Part shown: piece by piece, positions 8,841-16,913 of the stretch
How the letters are laid out: every line of letters begins with the position of its first letter
Numbering within the stretch: position 1 is the first letter of the stretch
IMG/VR virus record: IMGVR_UViG_3300025316_000046
Location: 1 to 34,341 of that record
Strand: one strand, 5' to 3'
Origin: a virus
DNA length: 34,341 nt
Position numbers and translations under genes: made by a program
Notes under the pieces: model-generated
What the model was told of the DNA's origin: nothing
Seen by the model: only the letters and a program-made list of their open reading frames with translations
The model's database searches: none

Positions 8841-10588
8841 GAGACGTGTGAATCTTGTATTGATAAGTAATCACAGCTTACGACTCCAGCTGGATTTTTA
8901 ACTAGATACCAAAGACTGCCTGCCGATGTGCTCTGAAGTGTCATAAGATTACCCGCTGTTCCATTCACTGTAAAAGTATTCAATGTCTGGGTGCTCCCTG
9001 CTGTGAATTGAATTGTATGAGGTGGCGTATCACATTTGAAGTCGTTGAAGGTGTTGTTACCTTGAATTACGAAAACTCCTGTGCCGTTGTTTGTTAAATA
9101 AATATTATTATATGCGGCTCCTCCTCCTGCAAATATTTTTGACGATGATGTGGCTGAATATTCAGATAAAGTCAATGTCGAAGTTCCTGCATTTATAGTG
9201 CCTGTATTACTCCATACTGTGCCTATTCCATAAAGTCTAACACCGTATGAACTTAAATTAAATGTACCAGCATTGGATATGCTATAGACTTCTATTCCTG
9301 CTCCTAGCGTTACCGTTCCGTTCGTTATAGTTAAGGATTTTCCAAATCCAATGTTTGTATAATCCTGTAAAGTCCAAGCACCCCCGATACCATTAAATGT
9401 AACGGAGCATTCTAGTTGGCTTCCATTCGTCGTAATAGTCTTTCCTGATGAGGTTGAATTAAATGTAAGTGTTCCAGTATTTACCAATGTTGAACTAGTG
9501 CCAATGGTCAAATTGCCGCCCAAGGTAATGTTTCCTGCATGTGAGATAATGCCTCCAGTAATTACAGTCAAATCACCTGCAATCGTGATTGTTTGACCTG
9601 TATTTACATATAGTTCTATACCTGAACCCAATATAAAATTACCTGCACATGTTACGGATGTTCCTACAAGTAAAGTCGTAATAGTAGAACCCGTCATATC
9701 AATATTGATGACTGACTGCGAGGCCGTTGTCGTGACTACACCACTTCCACTGTTTAAGTCAAAGAACACCGAATTAACAGTCGTAGGTACTGATGCACCG
9801 CCTGTTCCGCCTGAAGTTGCTGACCAGTGAGTTGTGGTAGAAGCGTCCCAGTTTCCTGTGCCACCTACCCAATATCGAGGCCCAACAGATAAATACGTAA
9901 TCACAATGAGGCCTTGAGAGCCAAGACCTGGAGTATATCCTGAAATATTGTTTCCAGAGCCGCCACCGCCTCCAGCACCATACAAGCCAGCATTACCACT
10001 CGGCCCATAAGGATTTGCACCTCCTCCACCGCCGCCTCCTGAACCGACTGTAGTATATTCAGTTCCGTTTCCACCAGCAGAAGCATTGGCACCACCAGCT
10101 CCACCTGACCCATTATCGCCAGCACCACCAACAGTATTTATTTGGGCTAATTGTCCATTACCGTTAAGACCAGCAGCTCCGCCTCCACCACCACCTACGG
10201 TACTACCTGTAATCCAATATCCATCACCCCCAGAATAGTTGACAGTTCCTTTTCCAGCAGCGCCTATTCCCTTAGCCAAACCTGTACCGTTCGTACCTCC
10301 ATGAGCAGCAACAGGAGCCGCCGCATAAGAGGCTCCATTCCAGTAGGTATCACCCGCTGACCCATGATTGGCTATTGTGTATGAAATTGATGCACCTGGG
10401 GTTAAAGTTTGATTTGTTATCTTTCCATAGCCCCCTCCGCCACCTCCTCCTGCACCTGCATTGAATCCACCAGTTCCACCATCACCTCCAGCTCCAATAA
10501 CCTCTATCGAGTTAGCGGCATTATTCCAATCTACTGGAACTGTCCAGTTATTAGTACCTGTGGCTGTGAGAATGATTTTGGTACTCAT
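8837..10588 (-). CDS. Glycine-rich tail fibre or adhesin
   Basis: 583 aa in two parts. Residues 1-235 are a glycine-rich domain with runs such as GAGGGGGGGYGK and VGSGGGGGGGANP, the pattern of phage adhesins with stacked polyglycine helices. Residues 235-583 begin with YWVGGTGNWDASTTTHWSA...NSVFFD, an opening common in surface beta-solenoid proteins, and continue with many short strands rich in Thr, Gly and Asn (TLLVGTSVTCAGNFILGSGIEL). The gene lies inside a block bounded by copies of the start of the nozzle-like gene, so it may be a later insertion. Host recognition is the likely role. The family type is clear; the receptor is unknown. Confidence 0.7.
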   Translation of the reverse strand: MSTKIILTATGTNNWTVPVDWNNAANSIEVIGAGGDGGTGGFNAGAGGGGGGGYGKITNQTLTPGASISYTIANHGSAGDTYWNGASYAAAPVAAHGGTNGTGLAKGIGAAGKGTVNYSGGDGYWITGSTVGGGGGGAAGLNGNGQLAQINTVGGAGDNGSGGAGGANASAGGNGTEYTTVGSGGGGGGGANPYGPSGNAGLYGAGGGGGSGNNISGYTPGLGSQGLIVITYLSVGPRYWVGGTGNWDASTTTHWSATSGGTGGASVPTTVNSVFFDLNSGSGVVTTTASQSVINIDMTGSTITTLLVGTSVTCAGNFILGSGIELYVNTGQTITIAGDLTVITGGIISHAGNITLGGNLTIGTSSTLVNTGTLTFNSTSSGKTITTNGSQLECSVTFNGIGGAWTLQDYTNIGFGKSLTITNGTVTLGAGIEVYSISNAGTFNLSSYGVRLYGIGTVWSNTGTINAGTSTLTLSEYSATSSSKIFAGGGAAYNNIYLTNNGTGVFVIQGNNTFNDFKCDTPPHTIQFTAGSTQTLNTFTVNGTAGNLMTLQSTSAGSLWYLVKNPAGVVSCDYLSIQDSHVS

Positions 10589-10603
10589 GGATTGAGAGTA
10601 ACT

Positions 10604-10810
10604 TTACTTGTAAATTATTGTAAGATCTTCTGCCTGAGTTGCTACGACTACGAACAGCCCAGTAGCAAAGAATATATCGTAGACAAGGGTAACAGGCTGA
10701 GGAGAAGTTGAAACGGTTATCGTCGCCATTTTTGTTCCACTCGTGCTAAGACCATCGTAGAGAGTTATTGTCCCACCCGCAGTCGGAGTATTGATGGTCA
10801 ATCTATACAA
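10604..10810 (-). CDS. Small hypothetical protein, 68 aa
   Basis: Reads MYRLTINTPTAGGTITLYDG then a beta-rich remainder, about 68 aa from a TTG at 10810 (a second TTG three codons on is possible). An AAGGAG lies just upstream and an in-frame TAG lies 5 codons before the TTG, so the start cannot move far. The pattern 'TPTAGGTITLYDGLSTSGTKMATITV' is typical of small phage head or tail surface proteins. It lies within the block bounded by duplicated nozzle-gene starts, next to the glycine-rich fibre. Function unknown. Confidence 0.55.
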   Translation of the reverse strand: MYRLTINTPTAGGTITLYDGLSTSGTKMATITVSTSPQPVTLVYDIFFATGLFVVVATQAEDLTIIYK

Positions 10811-10817
10811 AGCTCCT

Positions 10818-10865
10818 TCACCCTATCACCAGTTCGCTTGAGTTTTTATCGTAGCGATATGACAC
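10818..10865 (-). pseudogene. Relic of the first 15 codons of the nozzle-like gene
   Basis: The minus strand reads VSYRYDKNSSELVIG then TGA, against MSFRYDKASSELVIDGF at the start of the intact gene at 8840. Sixteen bases (10823-10838 versus 8798-8813) are identical. It is too short to be a gene and is best read as a remnant left when the block between 8837 and 10810 came in, or by a recombination that duplicated the gene start. Confidence 0.7.
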
Positions 10866-10870
10866 AGTTT

Positions 10871-11002
10871 TTAGTTTTCGATAAGGAGGGCGTGGGTTAC
10901 AGGGTCGGCATATATAGGAACGGTGGTTTCCTCATCTACGTTAGATACACCGAGAAGACTCGGCACGTCGTTCTCATCTCTTTTGGCTTGATTTTCTGAC
11001 AT
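10871..11002 (-). CDS. 43 aa protein consisting only of the RDENxVP module
   Basis: Reads MSENQAKRDENDVPSLLGVS, continues to YADPVTHALLIEN and stops at 10871. It is a stand-alone copy of the module at the N-terminus of the 115 aa protein (836-1183). The start is 1 nt after the stop of the 178 aa gene. Proteins opening with this module occur in many environmental phages among structural genes; no function is known to me. It could also be an N-terminal stub left after the rest of the gene was replaced, since the nozzle relic follows within 6 nt. Confidence 0.55.
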   Translation of the reverse strand: MSENQAKRDENDVPSLLGVSNVDEETTVPIYADPVTHALLIEN

Positions 11003-11003
11003 A

Positions 11004-11540
11004 TTATACTGGGGTTACTATTCCATTGGAAGAGAGTGGAACCCAACCGCAATAGAAAGTTATCGCACCTGTGGTCGGATTGTCAGAAGTCGTATAAGTA
11101 TATTCTATATCAGTCTGTATACTACCAGTCTTTTGACCGACATGAAACTGTTGGAAATGAGGTAGTCCCGCAGAAGTCGTATTCTCATCGAATATCCCAG
11201 CCGCCGCAGTATCAAGATGAACAGCGACCGATGCTAAAGCATCTTTTTCTATTGCTGACCCAGCAGGCAATGTTGTTGCTGTCGAACCTGTTATCAATGT
11301 AAGTACTGTTCGTGTTGATTGGTCATACAAATCAAAATATACGGCAGTTTGATTTCCAAGTACCGTGGTTACGATTCCATATAAGGCGTTTATGAGGACT
11401 GATCCTGTTATATGGAATAAAGGCACATGGACTGTTCCTGTCGTGGAGAACGTAATGTCTTTTTTGGTCAAAAGACCATTCTGTACGATGGGAACTGCGT
11501 TTTCGTCTCTTGGGAAAGAGCCTCGTTGAGTAGGATTCAT
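11004..11540 (-). CDS. Virion protein, 178 aa, with short RDENxVP motif
   Basis: The N-terminus MNPTQRGSFPRDENAVPIVQNG carries the short RDENxVP motif shared with two other proteins here. The body is beta-rich and hydrophobic with many Thr and Ala residues (VHVPLFHITGSVLINALYGIVTTVLG; TGAITFYCGWVPLSS), like head-surface or tail-tube components. The start overlaps the coiled-coil gene's stop by 1 nt, within a tightly packed run of virion genes. No enzymatic motif is visible; a structural role is inferred. Confidence 0.6.
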   Translation of the reverse strand: MNPTQRGSFPRDENAVPIVQNGLLTKKDITFSTTGTVHVPLFHITGSVLINALYGIVTTVLGNQTAVYFDLYDQSTRTVLTLITGSTATTLPAGSAIEKDALASVAVHLDTAAAGIFDENTTSAGLPHFQQFHVGQKTGSIQTDIEYTYTTSDNPTTGAITFYCGWVPLSSNGIVTPV

Positions 11541-12253
11541 TATTTTTTGTTTTTCACCGCTTGCTCCGCTTTAAGAAGTGAGCGATATTTATCGTTTATA
11601 AAGCGTTCTCGCTTGACTAGCTCCTGAACCGACCGTCTAAGAGCTTCTTCACGCACTTCCAAGTCCATCTGCCAGGCCTTCCACTTGTCTTCTTGCTCTT
11701 TGAAGTTCTTGGTCTTGGCATCTATCTCGCTTTGGACTTGCGCCTCGTGGATTTTAGCCTGATTCAGACGCTCTTGGGCATCTCTTTCCTTGAAGGTCGC
11801 CTCTTTTAAGAGGTCATCGGAGCGTTTCTCTTGGTCAGCGGCTCGTGCCTCAGCATCCAAGATGTCTTTCTCCTTGAAACCGAAGTCAAACTCCTTCTTA
11901 GCAAGCTCACGCTCACGCCTTTCGGTATCATAGAGCTTTTCGTCAAGCTCGTTGAGGCGAGTCATCTTGACTAGCTCCCATTCTTCATCGAAAGGACGTT
12001 TCAAATCGAGGTTTTGCCTTTGGATGATGGCGTTCTCACGCTCAAGCTCGGCTTTCTTCTTCAAAAGGGAATCAATCTCGGCTTGGACGAGGCGCGTGGT
12101 TTCCCCGCGAAACTTCTCCAAGTCGTTCTTTTCCTTTTGGAGAGTAGATCGGACTTCATCTACCTTCTGGGCGATCTTCAAACCTTCGTCAAGCTCGGCT
12201 CGACGCTCATTTCCCTTCTTGGCGAACACCTCGTTTTGAGTCAGTATACGCAT
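11540..12253 (-). CDS. Long coiled-coil protein
   Basis: 237 aa, almost entirely charged helix. Heptad-like patterns run from about residue 15 to 230 (VDEVRSTLQKEKNDLEKFRGETTRLVQAEIDSLLKKKAELEREN...), with a short break near residues 85-95. There are no Cys, signal peptide or membrane segment. The stop and start overlap the neighbours by 1 nt. A coiled-coil rod in this position could be a tail or head-completion component or a small tape-measure-like part, but podoviruses need no tape measure, so the role is open. Confidence 0.65.
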   Translation of the reverse strand: MRILTQNEVFAKKGNERRAELDEGLKIAQKVDEVRSTLQKEKNDLEKFRGETTRLVQAEIDSLLKKKAELERENAIIQRQNLDLKRPFDEEWELVKMTRLNELDEKLYDTERRERELAKKEFDFGFKEKDILDAEARAADQEKRSDDLLKEATFKERDAQERLNQAKIHEAQVQSEIDAKTKNFKEQEDKWKAWQMDLEVREEALRRSVQELVKRERFINDKYRSLLKAEQAVKNKK

Positions 12254-12747
12254 TAGCCTTGTATTACGTCGCCCTTGCCTTGAACCAGAGTCTCTTCCTC
12301 GTCATCTCCTGATAACTTGGTCTTGACTATCTTGGTTACTTTAGCCTTTGGACGCTTCTCGCCCTCGGTTAGGACTTGTTCGGCCTTCATTTGACCAACT
12401 GGAAGCGGACTAAGAGCCTTTTGGATGAATGGGGTCAGGTCATTCTCGGTGTAAGTGACCGCACCTTGGAAATTAACCCCCTCATTCTTCTTATCGAGGT
12501 CTTTAATCTTCTTGCCTTGAAAGAACTCACGCTCGGCAAGCTCCTTAGCGAACTTCTTACGGATGCTCTGTATCTCCAAAGGGGAGAATGGCAGGAGCAT
12601 AGGGGTAGTCTTCAATGCTGGGAAAGTATATTCGATGCCTCCCCATTTAGCGGTGAAGTCCCTATCTGTCCAGTTTGTAAAACGGAACACTCCATCGTAA
12701 TCAGCGGGTAGCTGAGTCACAGGAGCATTAGCTTGGTTCGGATTCAT
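12253..12747 (-). CDS. Hypothetical virion-region protein, 164 aa
   Basis: Residues 12-55 (ADYDGVFRFTNWTDRDFTAKWGGIEYTFPALKTTPMLL) form an aromatic-rich beta segment; 58-90 are a charged helix; the C-terminal third (about 120-164) is rich in Lys and Glu and probably disordered. I recall similar N-terminal segments in uncultured-phage structural regions but cannot name a family. It is coupled to the downstream coiled-coil gene by a 1-nt overlap and may act with it. An unusually structured 110-bp gap lies upstream. Confidence 0.55.
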   Translation of the reverse strand: MNPNQANAPVTQLPADYDGVFRFTNWTDRDFTAKWGGIEYTFPALKTTPMLLPFSPLEIQSIRKKFAKELAEREFFQGKKIKDLDKKNEGVNFQGAVTYTENDLTPFIQKALSPLPVGQMKAEQVLTEGEKRPKAKVTKIVKTKLSGDDEEETLVQGKGDVIQG

Positions 12748-12749
12748 GC

Positions 12750-12857
12750 TTTTTTACGCCTCTCGGCGCGATTATGTCTCTATTCGAGACGATATAATGG
12801 GAGCTTTGCGTGCTCCTCCTTGCCCCCAAGTCGATAGCATTTGGGGACAAAAGGAAC
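12750..12857 (-). promoter_or_regulatory. Structured gap with three or four hairpins
   Basis: After the stop of the 301 aa gene the minus strand can form CCCCAA-N11-TTGGGG, then GGAGC-N7-GCTCC, then GTCTC-N4-GAGAC, then CGCC-GAGA-GGCG followed by TAAAAAAG and the ATG of the next gene. The first could end or slow transcription; the rest look like a folded leader. No coding frame of quality was found. Confidence 0.4.
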
Positions 12858-13763
12858 CTACAAGTTTAGGTAGACCATTCCACACTGAGCGGTTGTCTGC
12901 GTCTGCATGTTGTATGCAATCAGAGGAGCCGTAGTGAGAGTCTGAACGATGAGAGCACCAGCAGTCGTGGAGATACCAAGACCGTAACCACAAGTTGTGG
13001 TCGAAGTGATAGTACCTACGCATGGGCCGTGGGTCTGAATCATTCCGTACTGAGCTACACCATTAGCGGTAAGAGCACCTGACGTACCGTCGTAAGTGGC
13101 GGCGGTTGAAGCGGCCAAAGCATACGTTGCGATACCGATAGGAGAACCAGTCTGAGTAGAACCCGAAGCGACGGCAATGACGCTACCAATGTAAGGATTC
13201 GCAATAAGCGAAACCACAGAGGTCGCATCAAGGGTGGTCTGAATCGGGTCTTCAAGGGTCACTGTTATCTTACCAGTCGTGGCGACGGCGGCAGTATGTG
13301 AAGCAATCTTCAACATCTGACCGATACCTGTCCCAGCGGCGACAATCAAGTAACCTTGGGCGAACTGGTTTACATTGAGTTTGGTCGCTCCATTGGTAAC
13401 ATACACTTGGTATGTACCAGCGGTTGCGGGATAGGCGGTCGGAACCGTCATAGCGAGCTTCTCGAAGGCTGTAACTTCGGCAGGTGACTGCATCGCCGAG
13501 GCCGCAGCGACTGCGACTGCTCCGTTCTGAATCAGGACGAACTCCCGACCATCAGAAGTATCGAACTTCTGGCCCACATAAGTGGCGAAGGAAGAATCGT
13601 AGAATCCAGTACCAGACGCAGGCTGCGGGCCTGTGGCAGGAATCGCTCCATACGCCTGATTTCCACCAGGAGGGGTAGCTGTACCTGTGTAGTTAGAAGT
13701 ACCAGTCGCAGCGTACCACGGACTGAGTGCTCCAACAGAAGGTTTTTGTGTTATACGAGACAT
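12858..13763 (-). CDS. Capsid decoration-like virion protein, 301 aa
   Basis: The core (about 65-210) has the pattern of a protein often found directly after the capsid gene in environmental phages: GREFVLIQNGAVAVAAASAMQSPAEV, then VTNGATKLNVNQFAQGYLIVAAGTGIGQMLKIASH and TGKITVTLEDPIQTTLDATSVVSLIANPY. The last 90 residues contain IQTHGPCVGTI and end GMVYLNL. The ending resembles those of the 177 aa (IVYVNL) and 93 aa (IVYVIY) proteins next to it. Such proteins probably coat or stabilise the head. The start is preceded by TAACTAAATG with no Shine-Dalgarno. Structural role likely; exact site unproven. Confidence 0.65.
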   Translation of the reverse strand: MSRITQKPSVGALSPWYAATGTSNYTGTATPPGGNQAYGAIPATGPQPASGTGFYDSSFATYVGQKFDTSDGREFVLIQNGAVAVAAASAMQSPAEVTAFEKLAMTVPTAYPATAGTYQVYVTNGATKLNVNQFAQGYLIVAAGTGIGQMLKIASHTAAVATTGKITVTLEDPIQTTLDATSVVSLIANPYIGSVIAVASGSTQTGSPIGIATYALAASTAATYDGTSGALTANGVAQYGMIQTHGPCVGTITSTTTCGYGLGISTTAGALIVQTLTTAPLIAYNMQTQTTAQCGMVYLNL

Positions 13764-13798
13764 TTAGTTATTTTTAAGTTATTAAGTTGATAAGCTAA

Positions 13799-14332
13799 TT
13801 AAAGATTCACATACACGATTTTCAACGAACAAGTGGCGGTTGACGTTGCGTTGAAGTTCAACGTCAAGTAGGTATTGACAGGCCATACATTGAAAGCAAA
13901 GTTTCCATTGACAGTCGATGAGGCGACCCATCCAGCAATTATACCTGACTGTGTTGACGTGCCTATGGTATCAAGTGCGACATAATTTGCATTGCCTTGC
14001 AATCCAGTATTAGCTACCGAAGTAGTAGCGACGGTTACTGTCCATGAAGCCAATGTTGCTCCTGTCGCATAAGTCTGAACCAATCCTACAGGGGTACAAT
14101 AAATATTCGAAGAAGAGACTGCTCTATCAGACGCTCCTGTGTTTAATATCGATGTTGAAGTCGATGTTAAAGGAGCGAACACTGTAGTGACTGAATCTAC
14201 GCTATTAAAGTACGCGCCAGAAGATGAACTTGCCCCAGCAAGCATGGTCGTCTTTGGATACATATATCCGCCTACGATAGCTACCACGACTACGACACCA
14301 GCTAACAATTTGAAGAAAGTTGATGTTTTCAT
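13799..14332 (-). CDS. Virion-region protein with N-terminal membrane anchor, 177 aa
   Basis: Residues 7-25 (FKLLAGVVVVVAIVGGYMY) form one clear membrane helix after a Lys-containing start, then a Ser/Thr/Ala-rich beta domain with Cys at about 79 and 168. It is either a secreted and anchored protein or a virion protein with an uncleaved signal. Ser/Thr-rich anchored proteins of this kind are frequent in Patescibacteria. It ends with IVYVNL, similar to the ends of its two neighbours. A membrane anchor inside the capsid gene cluster is unusual. Confidence 0.6.
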   Translation of the reverse strand: MKTSTFFKLLAGVVVVVAIVGGYMYPKTTMLAGASSSSGAYFNSVDSVTTVFAPLTSTSTSILNTGASDRAVSSSNIYCTPVGLVQTYATGATLASWTVTVATTSVANTGLQGNANYVALDTIGTSTQSGIIAGWVASSTVNGNFAFNVWPVNTYLTLNFNATSTATCSLKIVYVNL

Positions 14333-14333
14333 C

Positions 14334-14615
14334 TTAGTATATTACATATACTATTGGTAAGGCTGACGACTCCGAACTTGATGACGTGATAACACACTGT
14401 CCTTGAGTAATTGCATACGCCCATTGGCCTGCTTGTGGTGTAGCTCCTGTTACCCAAATATCTACCTGTGAATTCGTATGAATATACTCGTCCTGAATAG
14501 TCAGAGTATTTCCACCCGCACCCCAAGTTCCTGTATTAACCACTTTTAATGCAAGTGGTGGTAAGGAACTCTGAGGACTTTGGTGACCAAAATTGGTCTG
14601 TGAAGGTGCTGCCAT
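14334..14615 (-). CDS. Small head-surface-like protein, 93 aa
   Basis: Soluble, no signal, beta-rich: ALKVVNTGTWGAGGNTLTIQDEYIHTNSQVDIWVTGATPQAGQWAYAI...IVYVIY. It follows the major capsid gene, where decoration proteins or head fibres are usually encoded. The stop is 1 nt before the start of the membrane-anchored 177 aa gene. No named family recognised. Confidence 0.55.
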   Translation of the reverse strand: MAAPSQTNFGHQSPQSSLPPLALKVVNTGTWGAGGNTLTIQDEYIHTNSQVDIWVTGATPQAGQWAYAITQGQCVITSSSSESSALPIVYVIY

Positions 14616-14700
14616 TTTGTTTTAGGTGCCGTGAGATTTTTAGAACACCTCCCTACTAAGTTGGTTATTCTGTATTCCTTTTACGGTACAAATTAGTCTA

Positions 14701-15753
14701 CTAAACTCCGGCAATTCCGGTGATTACTGCGTTACGGAACGGATCGGTACAGATTAGTTGACCGCCCAAAATCACGAAGCCATTGACGGCTCCCATGTTG
14801 TAGGCGCGAATCCAACCTGTCCATGTGAACGCACCAGGAGGCGAGTACATGGCATCTTCGTATACGTTACCTTCGATGTCGCTTGTCTTCTGCGAAATCG
14901 AGGTTCCTTCCCACCACTTGAGAGCATGGAACTTCAAAAAGTCCGTGTTCAAGAGATAGAAGTTTCCAGTGACGACTTTCTTATCTCGGAAGATAGTCAT
15001 GCCATCCCATACGAGGTCGGCATAACCAGAGGCAGAGGCAGTCTGTGGAGACTTCATCTTCGATGCCTCGAAAGAGGTAATCATATTCCGCTGGAACGGA
15101 GTTAAGAGCTGTTCAAAGTAAGCCCAAGTGGTGTAATCAGTGAGCAACATATCGGGACGAATTGGGCCATCTGAGATGTTGTTCCAAGCAGTACGGACTT
15201 TCAAAAGAGAAATCGTACCTCCCGAAGCGGAGACATAAGCGTTCAGACCTGCATAGGTTGCGCGCGAAAGTCCACCGTAAGAAGCCAAGTCAGAACCGTT
15301 GTCTACGATTCCAGCCAAGCCCATCGGGGCCTTGCCGTTTCCAGCCGTACCATCGCCTTGGAAGTAGTTACCGATATCATCGGCAGCATCTTGAGCGCGA
15401 GCCTTCATGGTCTGTTCCATGAGATCAAGTACCTTTAATGCGCCGTTACCCTCGGCCCTGTTCTGTGAGATATCCGAACCAGCAAGAGCGATATTTGTCG
15501 CGACGAAGGTTGGATAAAAGAACATATTGACCGTGGTAGGAATCTGCGTGATAGGCAGAACATCGAATCCGTTGAACGGGACTGATGCAACTCCCTTTTG
15601 GTACTTGATAGGGAATAGCATCTGCGAACCCTTCCAACGCTCTACCTTGGAAAGAATCTTTCCGAAGAAGAGGTTATCGCGAAGAACCTGATCTACCCAT
15701 GCAGGAGCTAGATACTGGTTGGTCGTTGTTTGGATTAAGTTTGAAGGAGGCAA
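14701..15753 (-). CDS. Major capsid protein (HK97-fold type)
   Basis: 350 aa. Follows the scaffold gene and has the features of podovirus-type major capsid proteins: N-terminal NQYLAPAWVDQVLRDNLFFGKILSKVERWKGSQMLFPIKY, the long helix about 105-130 (ALKVLDLMEQTMKARAQDAADDIGNYFQGDGTAG), a PDMLLTDYTTWAYFEQLLTPFQRN segment, and a C-terminal GFVILGGQLICTDPFRNAVITGI. It should form the shell around the scaffold. The start must be TTG: the frame has an upstream TAA only five codons away and no ATG before about residue 45. A TTG start for the most abundant phage protein is odd; the TTACTAAT just before it resembles the leader of other genes here. Confidence 0.85.
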   Translation of the reverse strand: MPPSNLIQTTTNQYLAPAWVDQVLRDNLFFGKILSKVERWKGSQMLFPIKYQKGVASVPFNGFDVLPITQIPTTVNMFFYPTFVATNIALAGSDISQNRAEGNGALKVLDLMEQTMKARAQDAADDIGNYFQGDGTAGNGKAPMGLAGIVDNGSDLASYGGLSRATYAGLNAYVSASGGTISLLKVRTAWNNISDGPIRPDMLLTDYTTWAYFEQLLTPFQRNMITSFEASKMKSPQTASASGYADLVWDGMTIFRDKKVVTGNFYLLNTDFLKFHALKWWEGTSISQKTSDIEGNVYEDAMYSPPGAFTWTGWIRAYNMGAVNGFVILGGQLICTDPFRNAVITGIAGV

Positions 15754-15776
15754 ATTAGTAATAGATTAGCTAATAA

Positions 15777-16583
15777 TTATAAGTTACCCTTCTGCTGTTG
15801 GTCATAGAGATTATCTATATACCTGCGCGCCATATTGAAGTTCACTGGCCCTTTCGGTGCTTGTGATGGCTGGCGTTGACCTCCCGAAGCCATGCTGCGG
15901 TCGGCTAAAGCCTTCTGCCTTTCGGAAACTTCTCGTGGTTTGCCTTTTTCAGCGAGCTTTCTGTATACATCGAACGAAGACTCAAAGTCGGCATACTCGA
16001 CTATCTCACCATTCTTGTCTTTCGGAGAAATTGTGGTAAGGAAGTCGATGAAACCGTTACGAAGAGCGGCTGATTCCTTAGTATCGCCCGATAAATCGAC
16101 GTTGTATTCGTCTTCTACAGACGAAAAACCATCGTCTATCTCACGGGAATCTTGGGCGGAAACCTCCTCAAGACGCTCATTTTCGGCTTTAATCTCCCCT
16201 AAAGCACGCTTATAGGCATTTTCCTCAGTCTCGGAGAACTTCTTAGAGAACAATTCCTGGGCTAATTTACCTTCGGGAGTGTCTCCAAAGAGCCTTACGA
16301 GGTCTGGATCGATGCTTTTAGTGTCTGCGGCCTTCTCTTTTAGCTCGGATTGGACTCTCAACCGCTCGTTTAGAGCGATATTAGCCTCTTTTTCCGCTTG
16401 GAGCTTAGCCATAAGACGCTTTTCACGTCGATTACGGGGGGAATCGTCATCCTTTCCGTCACCTTCGGGCTTTTCAGCGGGGGGAACGGCAGGTTTGACT
16501 GCTTCCATGAACTGCGAGTCATCATTTAACTTGATATCGTCGCCTTTTAAGGACTCAAGGAACTCTTCTTGTGCGTTGGGCAT
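15777..16583 (-). CDS. Capsid scaffold protein
   Basis: 268 aa from the ATG at 16583 (a TTG 16 codons upstream is less likely). Charged and helical: acidic N-terminus (EEFLESLKGDDIKLNDD), Pro/Asp linker, coiled coil about 55-165 (RREKRLMAKLQAEKEANIALNERLRVQSELKE), acidic middle, and a basic C-terminus (PVNFNMARRYIDNLYDQQQKGNL) that would contact the capsid shell. This composition and the place just upstream of the major capsid gene, 23 nt away, are classic for scaffold proteins. No protease motif is seen, so scaffold removal would be by exit or by another enzyme. Confidence 0.8.
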   Translation of the reverse strand: MPNAQEEFLESLKGDDIKLNDDSQFMEAVKPAVPPAEKPEGDGKDDDSPRNRREKRLMAKLQAEKEANIALNERLRVQSELKEKAADTKSIDPDLVRLFGDTPEGKLAQELFSKKFSETEENAYKRALGEIKAENERLEEVSAQDSREIDDGFSSVEDEYNVDLSGDTKESAALRNGFIDFLTTISPKDKNGEIVEYADFESSFDVYRKLAEKGKPREVSERQKALADRSMASGGQRQPSQAPKGPVNFNMARRYIDNLYDQQQKGNL

Positions 16584-16673
16584 TTTAGTTTGATGCTTAA
16601 CCCATGTTGCAGGGCAGTTTTGATAATTCAAGTTTTATTTACGAGACTTTGGACTCGCGTTAACACGAAAACA

Positions 16674-16697
16674 GGCGCAACTTTGCTCAAGTGCGCC
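16674..16697 (-). promoter_or_regulatory. Leader hairpin of the capsid operon
   Basis: Stem GGCGC/GCGCC continued by ACTT/AAGT with one bulged base and a 5-nt loop. On the minus strand it is followed by TGTTTTCG, on the plus strand by CTTTTGTT, so it could stop transcription either way. It lies between the promoter (16730-16760) and the scaffold gene, hence an attenuator or RNA-processing element is possible. Confidence 0.55.
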
Positions 16698-16729
16698 CTT
16701 TTGTTAGGGTTTCCGTATGAATTGTCTCT

Positions 16730-16760
16730 AGTATAACACCGTACCCACACTATAAGTCAA
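16730..16760 (-). promoter_or_regulatory. Promoter for scaffold and capsid genes
   Basis: Minus-strand TTGACT (16755-16760), 19-bp spacer, TATACT (16730-16735). The -35 starts 2 nt after the stop of the 48 aa gene. Spacer longer than the usual 17 but both hexamers match at 5 of 6. Confidence 0.55.
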
Positions 16761-16762
16761 GT

Positions 16763-16909
16763 TTACTCACGCGAACCCTTTTTCTTGGAGTCTAAAACAT
16801 TTCCTTTGGACTTCTGAAACTTAACTTTCAAGGAAAGGGACTTCAAGGGAGCCTTTTTTTCCCCCTCACCCATCTCCTTCTTAATCATGTTACCAATAGC
16901 TTTGTGCAT
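16763..16909 (-). CDS. Small basic protein, 48 aa
   Basis: Starts MHKAIGNMIKKEMGEGEKKA and ends with LDSKKKGSRE; about 14 Lys or Arg. It is the last of three consecutive small basic reading frames between portal and scaffold. The ATG is 4 nt after the stop of the 56 aa frame. No known motif. It may be an internal head protein that neutralises DNA, but that is inferred from charge and position. Confidence 0.5.
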   Translation of the reverse strand: MHKAIGNMIKKEMGEGEKKAPLKSLSLKVKFQKSKGNVLDSKKKGSRE

Positions 16910-16913
16910 GATA

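Noticed and set aside
12772-13023. 83 aa minus-strand frame
   Set aside because: Mostly another frame of the 301 aa decoration-like gene plus its non-coding downstream gap.
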